Source: Streptomyces albidoflavus
GTDB taxonomy: Bacteria > Actinomycetota > Actinomycetes > Streptomycetales > Streptomycetaceae
NCBI RefSeq assembly: GCF_000719955.1
Contig: NZ_JOII01000056.1
Coordinates: forward strand, 1 to 19,288
Length of the DNA stretch: 19,288 bases
Reading direction: 5' to 3'
How positions within the stretch are numbered: the stretch's first letter is position 1; each line of letters starts with the position of its first letter. The position numbers and the translations under genes were made by a program. Under the pieces are notes generated by a model, which saw nothing but the letters and a program-made list of their open reading frames with translations, searched no databases and was not told where the DNA came from. Below are positions 14,143 to 19,288 of the stretch, in pieces.

Positions 14143-15690
14143 TCAGTCTGAGGCGGACCGGCGGCCGGGTGCCAGCGCGAACACCGTCGCCGCCACCGCG
14201 AACATCAGGACCGCGCCCACCAGCCCCGCCGTGCGCAGCGCCTCGGTGAACGCGGTCGCCGCCTGTTCCGCCAGGCGGGGCAGGTCCAGGCGGTCCGCGA
14301 CCCCGACGGCGCCGCCGAGCGACTCGGCCGCCTGCGCGGCCAGTCCGGGGGGCGCGTCGTGCAGGGCCGGGGTGTCCGCGAGCCGGGCCCGGTAGACCTG
14401 GCCGGCGACGGTGCCGAGGACCGCGACCCCGAGGGCGGCGCCCAGTTCGTACGAGGTCTCCTCCAGGGCGCCCGCGCTGCCCGCCTGTTCCTCGGGGGCG
14501 CTGGACATGATCAGGGCCGAGCCGACGGCGAGCGAACCGGTGCCCGCGCCGATCAGGGTCAGGGCGGTCAGGACCGCCGGGAGGGCGAGCGGGCCCGGTG
14601 TCAGGGCCAGGACGAGCAGGCCGGTGCCGGTGACGGCGGGACCGGCCGCGAGGACGGTCCGGGCGCCGAGGAGCCTTGCCAGCGGGGGCGCCAGCAGGGA
14701 GGCGGCGACCCCGGCGGTGGCGACCGGCAGCAGCCGCACCCCGGCCGCCATCGGCGAGGCGCCGTCGGCCAGTTGGAGCCACTGGGCGAGCAGGAGCATG
14801 GCCCCCACCATGGAGAAGGTGGTGCCGAGGGCGGCGACGATCCCGGCCGTGAAGGGGCGCCGCCCGAAGAGCCGCAGCTCCAGCAGCGGGTCCGCGCGCC
14901 CCAGGCAGCGCCGCGCGAACCAGGTCAGCGCCACCCCGGCCCCGGCCAGCGCCACCCACGCCTCCGGCGCCGTGGGCCCGTTCCCCTCGCCGAACCGCTT
15001 CACGGCCCACACCAGCAGCACCATGCCGGCCAGGGCGAGCACGGCCGCCCGCGCGTCCCAGCGCCCCGGCTCCGCGACCCGCGACTCCGGCAGCAGGGCG
15101 AGCCCGGCGACGAGCGCCACCAGGATCAGCGGGACGTTGACGAGGAAGGCCGCCTGCCAGGGGAAGTGCTGGAGCAGGAAGCCGCCGACCAGCGGCCCGG
15201 CCGCCGCGCCCAGCCCCGACACGGCCGCCCAGACCCCGAGCGCCGTGGCGCGTTCGGCGGGGTCGGTGAAGAGCACCCGGATCATCGACAGCGTGGTGGG
15301 CAGGATCATCGCGCCGCCCACCCCGAGCAGGGCCCGGACCGCGATCACGCCGGGGGCCGCGTCGGCGGCCGGCACCAGCAGCGAGGCCCCGGCGAAGAGC
15401 CCGTAGCCGAGCAGCAGCGTACGCCTGCGGCCCCACCGGTCGGCGAGGGCCGCGCAGGGGACGAGCAGCCCGGCCAGGACGAGCGAGTACACGTCCACGA
15501 TCCACAGCAACTGCACCGAGGTGGGCCGCAGTTCGGCCGTCAGAGCGGGCAGCGCGATGTTCAGCACGGTCATGTCCATCGCGACGACGAGCAGACTCGC
15601 CGCGAGCGCCCCGGTGGCGGCCCAGCGCCGCCCGCGCGACAGGGCCGGACCCCGGTCACGGGAGGCGGCAGAGGAGGCAGGAGCGGTCAT
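14143..15690 (-). CDS. DHA2-family (EmrB/QacA-like) 14-helix MFS drug exporter
   Basis: A 515-residue MFS efflux pump. The first helix contains MDMTVLNIALPAL (38-50), the diagnostic DHA2 motif. It is followed by the loop motif LADRWGRRRTLL (82-93) and the antiporter motif GLGAAAGPLVGG in helix 5. Length and about 14 hydrophobic segments match proton-driven exporters of dyes, antibiotics and other amphiphiles. Many Streptomyces members export their own metabolites, and the substrate here is unknown. The ATG at 15690 is chosen because GGAGG lies 7 bases upstream; an upstream in-frame start at 15732 lacks support. No TetR or MarR regulator is adjacent, which is unusual for this family. An AT-rich CATATAG about 55 bases upstream may be part of its promoter. 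Confidence 0.9.
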   Translation of the reverse strand: MTAPASSAASRDRGPALSRGRRWAATGALAASLLVVAMDMTVLNIALPALTAELRPTSVQLLWIVDVYSLVLAGLLVPCAALADRWGRRRTLLLGYGLFAGASLLVPAADAAPGVIAVRALLGVGGAMILPTTLSMIRVLFTDPAERATALGVWAAVSGLGAAAGPLVGGFLLQHFPWQAAFLVNVPLILVALVAGLALLPESRVAEPGRWDARAAVLALAGMVLLVWAVKRFGEGNGPTAPEAWVALAGAGVALTWFARRCLGRADPLLELRLFGRRPFTAGIVAALGTTFSMVGAMLLLAQWLQLADGASPMAAGVRLLPVATAGVAASLLAPPLARLLGARTVLAAGPAVTGTGLLVLALTPGPLALPAVLTALTLIGAGTGSLAVGSALIMSSAPEEQAGSAGALEETSYELGAALGVAVLGTVAGQVYRARLADTPALHDAPPGLAAQAAESLGGAVGVADRLDLPRLAEQAATAFTEALRTAGLVGAVLMFAVAATVFALAPGRRSASD

Positions 15691-15835
15691 CTGCGGGCCT
15701 CCCGCGATGGGGTCCGGCGACGGGCGTGACACCTGGTCGCTATATGCGCGGGGGCGGGCCCTCGTACACGCGTGGAGGGTGCGGGTGACCCGTACGGGTG
15801 AGTGCGGGGGAGGGGAGGGGGGCGGTGCCCGGGGC

Positions 15836-16219
15836 TCAGCCCGGCTCTCGCAGGTGGACGCAGCCCGGTCGGCCCGCCGGGAAGTCGATGCCGGTCTCCT
15901 CGGTGACCGCCGCGAAGAAGGCGCGGCCCTGGCCGGTCTGGCGGGAGGTGGTCCAGGTGAGGGCGAGATCGTCCGGGAGGATGCGGTGGAGGGCCTCGCG
16001 GGCCAGGCCCTGGCCCTGCCAGGACGGGGCCACGGTGACCGAGTCGACGTGGCCGGTGCCGCAGGCGCGGCAGAGGCGGAACTCGATCCTGCCGATCTCG
16101 CGGTCCGCGGCGTCCCGGATGAGGAGTTCGCGCGGACCCGCCGGACGCCCGGCGGAGGTGGCGTGGAAAGCCGGGGCGGTGCCCGACTCGGGTCTGGTGG
16201 AGCGGGGGTGTCGCGTCAC
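15836..16219 (-). CDS. Small GNAT-family N-acetyltransferase
   Basis: A 127-residue GNAT protein. The acetyl-CoA-binding motif A is VDSVTVAPSWQGQGLAREAL (58-77), with Q68-G69-Q70-G71-L72-A73 as the pyrophosphate loop. Cys50 and Cys53 precede it (FRLCRACGTGHVD), a CxxC seen in a Streptomyces GNAT group, perhaps for metal or redox sensing. The fold is shorter than most GNATs (about 150-170 residues), with a variable C-terminus. The acceptor substrate is unknown. The GTG at 16219 is preferred because GGAG lies 6 bases upstream, although the frame is open to an ATG at 16276. A sharp palindrome at 16295-16310 lies in the promoter region, so the gene is probably controlled by a dedicated repressor. 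Confidence 0.78.
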   Translation of the reverse strand: MTRHPRSTRPESGTAPAFHATSAGRPAGPRELLIRDAADREIGRIEFRLCRACGTGHVDSVTVAPSWQGQGLAREALHRILPDDLALTWTTSRQTGQGRAFFAAVTEETGIDFPAGRPGCVHLREPG

Positions 16220-16238
16220 GGACGGCTCCCGGCCTCGG

Positions 16239-16261
16239 CCCGGAGGTGTCCCGTCTCCGGG
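16239..16261. promoter_or_regulatory. Hairpin in the GNAT 5' leader
   Basis: CCCGGAG (16239-16245) and CTCCGGG (16255-16261) pair perfectly around a 9-base loop, 20 bases upstream of the GTG start. It may influence translation, but short GC hairpins are frequent here. Confidence 0.3.
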
Positions 16262-16294
16262 GAATGCGGCGGCCACTTGCCGACCGACGTGAGT

Positions 16295-16310
16295 TCTACA
16301 TTACTGTAGA
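16295..16310. promoter_or_regulatory. Operator-like palindrome upstream of the GNAT gene
   Basis: TCTACATTACTGTAGA has perfect 6-bp arms around TTAC and is the only AT-rich island in a 384-bp GC-rich gap (16220-16603). On the minus strand TAATGT inside it fits a -10 box, so a bound repressor would block the GNAT promoter. The TACA/TGTA half-sites recall BlaI/CopY operators, though those usually have 2 bases between the half-sites rather than 4. Between 16311 and 16503 I see no gene or clear structure. Confidence 0.55.
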
Positions 16311-16503
16311 GACGCACGTGGGCCAGGGCCGCGAACCGGACCTGGTCCCCTCGGCGCTGCCCCGGCACCGCCACCCCCAGCTTCGGGCCGACGGAGCGTG
16401 TCCGCCACCGCGAGGACGCGGACGCCCGCTCCGCCCGGTCCCGCGACCCGGCGCCAGGGACCTTCTGACGGCGGCCACCCGGCCGTGGTCCCCGGCGCCT
16501 CAC

Positions 16504-16528
16504 GGTCCCGCATTCCGTCTGCGGGACC
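16504..16528. terminator. Secondary hairpin next to the main terminator
   Basis: GGTCCCGC (16504-16511) and GCGGGACC (16521-16528) pair perfectly around 9 bases. It directly abuts the longer hairpin at 16530-16572, giving a tandem terminator for the minus-strand lipoprotein gene. Confidence 0.5.
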
Positions 16529-16529
16529 A

Positions 16530-16572
16530 CCGGCGGGGACCTCGATCACGACCAGGACGAGGTCCCCGCCGG
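16530..16572 (-). terminator. Strong terminator of the DUF4232-like gene
   Basis: A 15-bp perfect stem (16530-16544 with 16558-16572) around a 13-base loop begins 31 bases past the stop of the minus-strand gene. On the plus strand it is followed by CCTTTT, so it could also stop transcription from the left. Confidence 0.8.
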
Positions 16573-16603
16573 CCTTTTCGCCGTCGTCACCCGGGGGCGA
16601 CGC

Positions 16604-17287
16604 TCAGACGATGACCGGGATGGTCTCACCGGGGTTGGTGGACCAGTTGGTGACGATGGGCTTCTCCACCGCGGCCGGCTCCGGGAGCGCCAGCTCCGCC
16701 GGGTTCGGGTCCTCGTCGGTGACGGAGACGATCACGTTCTCGAACTCGACGCCCCCGTCCTCCTTGGTCGTCTTGGGGCTGATCCCGGTGTACGCGACGG
16801 CCGAGCCCGACAGCTTGATCGGGTCCTCCCCGCCCTGCCCGACCGGGGAGGCGACGCCCTCCGGCTTGGACCCGAAGGCGACGCTCGGGGTGTTGACGTC
16901 CAGGTAGCAGGTGATGCCCGACTTGGCCTTGGCGGTGACCTGGTAGTAGCCGCCCGCCTGGGACTTCGGGGTGAGGGTGAGGTCCAGGTCGTTGGTGCCG
17001 CAGGACTGGCCGACGCCGCCCTCGCCGGCCCCCTTGTCGCCGCCCTTGTCCGCGCCCGCCCCGGCCTCGCTCCCGGAGTCCTCGGAGCCGGAGTCCGTCC
17101 CGCCCGTACCGGACTCCGCGCCGTCGGAGGCGTCCGCGGAGGCGTCGGTCGAGGTGGAGGCGGAGGCCGCGGGCGCCGCGGCGCCGTTGTCCTCGGGGCC
17201 GCAGGCGGTGGTGGTCGCGGCCAGGGCGGTCGCCGCGGCGGCGGCCAGAAGGAGACGGGCGGAACGGTTGGCGAGACGTGTACGCAT
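16604..17287 (-). CDS. DUF4232-like secreted lipoprotein
   Basis: A 227-residue exported protein. An Arg-rich start and hydrophobic stretch (1-28) lead to Cys29 in TTTACG, a weak lipobox, so lipid anchoring is likely but not certain. Residues 31-93 are a Ser/Ala/Gly/Asp-rich spacer, probably a flexible wall-spanning linker. The globular part (94-227) begins CGTNDLDLTLTP and contains GGYYQVTAKAKSGITCYLD, with Cys96 and Cys127 placed for a disulphide, as in DUF4232 proteins common in Streptomyces. Its function is unknown; these are typically cell-surface proteins. The ATG has GGAG about 6 bases upstream. It is a single gene, closed by a tandem hairpin terminator, with a 372-bp gap before the divergent BlaI gene. 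Confidence 0.8.
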   Translation of the reverse strand: MRTRLANRSARLLLAAAAATALAATTTACGPEDNGAAAPAASASTSTDASADASDGAESGTGGTDSGSEDSGSEAGAGADKGGDKGAGEGGVGQSCGTNDLDLTLTPKSQAGGYYQVTAKAKSGITCYLDVNTPSVAFGSKPEGVASPVGQGGEDPIKLSGSAVAYTGISPKTTKEDGGVEFENVIVSVTDEDPNPAELALPEPAAVEKPIVTNWSTNPGETIPVIV

Positions 17288-17463
17288 GAGGATCTCCAGC
17301 GACTTTCGGGTGCGGTGTTCTGCGGTGTTTCCCTGCTGACTTTCAGGACACTAGGGGCCGGTCGATGGCGGAACGATCCTGTGCATGTCCGGGTCCTGTC
17401 TCAGCGCGAAGGTTGCCCCCGAGGCTGTGTGGATCATGTGCCGAGGCTCTGCCGGACCGGTGA

Positions 17464-17551
17464 CCGGAGGGGCCCTCCGGGGGTCTGCGGGGGGTCTGCG
17501 GGGGTCTTGGCCGAGGTTGTGCCGGGGTTCCGCCGAGGTTGTGCCGGGGTT
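17464..17551. repeat. Cluster of short tandem repeats and a palindrome
   Basis: Within the 372-bp gap 17288-17659, CCGGAGGG-G-CCCTCCGG (17464-17480) is a perfect palindrome. GGGTCTGCGG then recurs at 17481 and 17492, with a decayed copy at 17502. CCGAGGTTGTGCCGGGGTT is exactly repeated at 17511-17529 and 17533-17551 (22-bp period). No convincing gene covers the stretch, and the rest of the gap holds only promoter-sized sequence. Confidence 0.7.
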
Positions 17552-17614
17552 GCAGGGGTTCGGTCGGTCGACGCGTACCCGTCAGGTCCGTCCATCCCGG
17601 AGAATGGGGGGAGC

Positions 17615-17633
17615 GACGGCCCGACGGGCCGTC
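17615..17633. promoter_or_regulatory. Palindrome just upstream of the BlaI gene
   Basis: GACGGCCC-GAC-GGGCCGTC has perfect 8-bp arms and ends 26 bases before the ATG of the regulator. It may be an autoregulatory operator or a leader hairpin. It does not resemble the TACA/TGTA type expected for BlaI. Confidence 0.4.
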
Positions 17634-17659
17634 CGGGCCGGACAACGGGAGGTGGCCGC

Positions 17660-18055
17660 ATGGCCGAGGTGAACGCACAGGGCGGCAGGCGCCGTGGGCA
17701 GGGCGAACTCGAGGCGCAGGTGCTCGCCGTACTGCACACCGCGGACGAGCCCGTCTCGGCCGCCTGGGTCCGCGAACGCCTCGGCGGCGACCTCGCGTAC
17801 ACCACCGTCATGACCATCCTGTCGCGGCTCGGCGCCAAGAACGCCGTCACCCGCGAGCGCTCCGGCCGCGCCTTCCTGTGGACCGCCGCCGCCGACGAGG
17901 CCGGGCTGGCCGCGCTGCGCATGCGCCGCGTCCTGGACGGCGAACGCGACCGCGACGCCGTCCTCACCAGCTTCGTCTCCTCCCTCTCCGGCGACGACGA
18001 GCGCCTTCTGCGGGCCCTGCTGGAGAGCGCCCGGGGCGACACCGACGGCGGCTGA
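17660..18055 (+). CDS. BlaI/MecI/CopY-family repressor
   Basis: A 131-residue regulator with the BlaI winged helix: GELEAQVLAVLHTADEPVSA (about 14-33), the recognition helix around LAYTTVMTILSRLGAKNAV, and the wing VTRERSGRAFLWTAA. A C-terminal helical dimerisation part (RRVLDGERDRDAVLTSFVSSL) follows. In the classical system the repressor is inactivated when an M56 protease senses a beta-lactam. It is followed after one base by an M56 protease gene, a very tight pair. GGAGG lies about 8 bases before the ATG. In-frame sequence reaches further upstream but covers the non-coding repeats. Targets are not visible; in actinobacteria such regulators control beta-lactamases, or respiration and copper genes. 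Confidence 0.9.
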   Translation: MAEVNAQGGRRRGQGELEAQVLAVLHTADEPVSAAWVRERLGGDLAYTTVMTILSRLGAKNAVTRERSGRAFLWTAAADEAGLAALRMRRVLDGERDRDAVLTSFVSSLSGDDERLLRALLESARGDTDGG

Positions 18056-18056
18056 C

Positions 18057-18989
18057 ATGGGGCTCTTCGTCTTCCTCCCGCTGATCCTGCCGCTCACCGC
18101 GCACCCCATAGCCCGCCTCGCCGAACAGCACCTCCACCCGCGCACCGGCACCCGGCTCCTCGCCGGACTCAGCCTGGTCCTCGCCGTGTGCAGCACCCTC
18201 TGCCTCGCCCTGCTCGTCGTCGCCGGCACCGCCCGCCTCCCCGGCAACCCGCTGCCCGACGCCTGGGCCGCCCCCGAGGTCCGCGCCGTCGTCCCCTACG
18301 ACGAGGTGACCGGCAGCGCCGCCCTCATCGCCCTGCTCGCCGCCCTCACGGCCTGCGCCCTCGCCCTCGTCCGCGAGGCCCGGCTGCGGCTGCGCACCCG
18401 CCGCGCCCTGGCCGGGCTGCCCGGCACCCACCCCGCCGTCCTGCCCGACCCCGAGCCCTACGCCTACGCGCTGCCCGGCAGGCCCGGCCGCATCGTGGTC
18501 TCCCGGGCCATGCTGGAGAGCCTCGACGCGGACGAGCGGCACGCCCTGCTCGCCCACGAACAGGCCCACCTCGACGGGCGCCACCACCGGCTGCTGCTCG
18601 CCGTCCGCCTCGCCGCCTGCCTCAACCCGCTGCTGCGCCCGCTGCGTTCCGCCGTCGGCTACGGGGCCGAGCGCTGGGCGGACGAGGACGCGGCGATGGC
18701 GGTCGGGGACCGCCGGCTCACCGCGCGGGCCGTGGGGCGGGCTGCCCTCAGTTCCCGGTCCGGGCCTGCTTTCGGGCTGGCCTTCGCCGAGCCTGCTCCC
18801 GGGCCCGTTCCGCGCCGGGTCGCCGCTCTGCTGGGGCCCGCGCCCTCGCCCCGGCGTCTGCCGCCCGCCATGACGCGGCCGGGGCTCGCCTTTCTCATGG
18901 CCACCACCGGGGCTGCCGCTTCCGCCGCCTCCTCGGTCAACGCTGCGCTGACCCTCCTCCTCGTCCTGAAGGCGGCGACCCCGCTCTAG
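18057..18989 (+). CDS. M56-family membrane zinc protease (short BlaR1-like)
   Basis: A 310-residue integral membrane protease. Hydrophobic segments lie near residues 1-15, 33-58, 88-106 and 273-305. The cytoplasmic gluzincin motif HEQAH (167-171) and the downstream Glu in GAERWADED (E205) complete a zinc site. It lacks the C-terminal penicillin-binding sensor domain of staphylococcal BlaR1, as is usual for actinobacterial partners of BlaI, so the signal must be sensed by its membrane or loop segments or by another protein. The ATG starts one base after the BlaI stop, so the two are co-transcribed and probably translationally coupled. By family knowledge it should inactivate the adjacent repressor upon signalling. 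What it senses is unknown. Confidence 0.88.
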   Translation: MGLFVFLPLILPLTAHPIARLAEQHLHPRTGTRLLAGLSLVLAVCSTLCLALLVVAGTARLPGNPLPDAWAAPEVRAVVPYDEVTGSAALIALLAALTACALALVREARLRLRTRRALAGLPGTHPAVLPDPEPYAYALPGRPGRIVVSRAMLESLDADERHALLAHEQAHLDGRHHRLLLAVRLAACLNPLLRPLRSAVGYGAERWADEDAAMAVGDRRLTARAVGRAALSSRSGPAFGLAFAEPAPGPVPRRVAALLGPAPSPRRLPPAMTRPGLAFLMATTGAAASAASSVNAALTLLLVLKAATPL

Positions 18990-18997
18990 CCGGCGGG

Positions 18998-19169
18998 GCC
19001 GGCGGTGTTGAGGCTTGGCTGCGATGTGGCTGCGCCGCGACTGGGGGTACCGGTCGTTGCCCGCGCCGGTCACTGATTGGCCTCAAGCGCCGGCCGGGCT
19101 GTTGGTTGCGGGGCTCCGTCTCGACCGTGCGGGTCACTGATTGGCCTCAATCGCCGGCCGGGCTGTTGG
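18998..19169. repeat. Two copies of a 38-bp intergenic repeat with an inverted partial copy
   Basis: Positions 19068-19105 and 19132-19169 are identical except for one base (19087 G, 19151 T). Each contains GGTCACTGATTGGCCTCAA followed by a CGCCGGCCGGGCTG core. GCCGGCGGTGTTGAGGC at 18998-19014 resembles the reverse complement of the core, so the set can form a large hairpin after the M56 gene. The core resembles sequences I recall as common between Streptomyces genes. No gene is seen in the last 299 bases. Confidence 0.75.
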
Positions 19170-19225
19170 GTTCGCGGTGCGTTCGCCGGGTGGGTCGGGC
19201 GGGGCCGGGTCGGGGTACCTCCTCA

Positions 19226-19278
19226 CAAACTGCATGGTGCGGGGTCAGTCGCTTCAAGGCGGCCGTGTGTGCAGTTTG
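19226..19278. repeat. Inverted repeat at the right edge
   Basis: CAAACTGCA (19226-19234) and TGCAGTTTG (19270-19278) are perfect inverted arms 35 bases apart. The feature lies at the window edge, so its gene context is not visible. Confidence 0.5.
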
Positions 19279-19288
19279 CTGCGGGGGC

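Noticed and set aside
14359..15729. Long plus-strand open frame of 456 codons opposite the DHA2 gene
   Set aside because: It is rich in Gly, Arg, Gln and Pro with no domain, and arises from the GC3 bias of the true minus-strand transporter gene.
17315..17659. Upstream coding extension of the BlaI gene
   Set aside because: The frame is open, but the sequence is tandem repeats with no BlaI homology, and GGAGG precedes the ATG at 17660.
19068..19169. CRISPR array
   Set aside because: There are only two copies, the spacing is a single 26-base gap, and no cas gene or leader is visible.

Overview
The window reads as chromosomal DNA of a Streptomyces or a close actinomycete relative. GC is very high, third codon positions are almost all G or C over most of the window, several genes use GTG starts, and the gene families fit (DUF4232-type lipoprotein, BlaI plus short M56 protease, DHA2 efflux pump, CxxC-containing GNAT). 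No rRNA, tRNA, CRISPR array or complete mobile-element gene was found.

Bases 1-4440 differ from the rest. Two minus-strand genes, an OLD-type AAA ATPase with a TOPRIM domain (probable anti-phage nuclease) and an unrecognised 344-residue protein with a winged-helix-like segment, use many A/T-ending codons that are unusual for Streptomyces. A plus-strand GIY-YIG nuclease-like gene follows. A long imperfect palindrome lies at 106-216. At 4278-4350 there are short repeats spaced 10-12 bp apart. Next comes a short reading frame tail with pure Streptomyces codon use (4387-4434) and a strong terminator hairpin. I infer that this is the right end of an integrated element that joined the host chromosome at the 3' end of a gene and carries a defence cargo. 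The left end and the integrase are outside the window.

From 4500 to 7058 lie two cell-wall-hydrolase-like genes. One is a membrane-anchored transglycosylase-like plus M23 protein, the other a secreted M23-like protein, and each appears to have lost a key catalytic residue. A SRPBCC protein is transcribed divergently from them.

The core of the window (7086-13243) is a catabolic operon on the minus strand, in transcription order: PrpF-type isomerase (LigU/GalD-like), LigJ-like 4-oxalomesaconate hydratase, LigK-like aldolase, LigI-like 2-pyrone-4,6-dicarboxylate (PDC) lactonase, and an MFS transporter. A GntR/FCD regulator is divergent, with a clear palindromic operator in the shared promoter region. 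Together the enzymes would convert PDC to pyruvate and oxaloacetate. No ring-cleavage dioxygenase or LigC dehydrogenase is present, so the operon may serve PDC uptake or a 4,5-cleavage branch whose upper steps are elsewhere.

The right part (13311-18989) holds a SAM methyltransferase, a DHA2 efflux pump, a small GNAT acetyltransferase with an operator-like palindrome over its likely promoter, a DUF4232-like lipoprotein with a strong terminator, and a BlaI repressor with an M56 protease. The last 300 bases carry two copies of a 38-bp intergenic repeat and a further inverted repeat.
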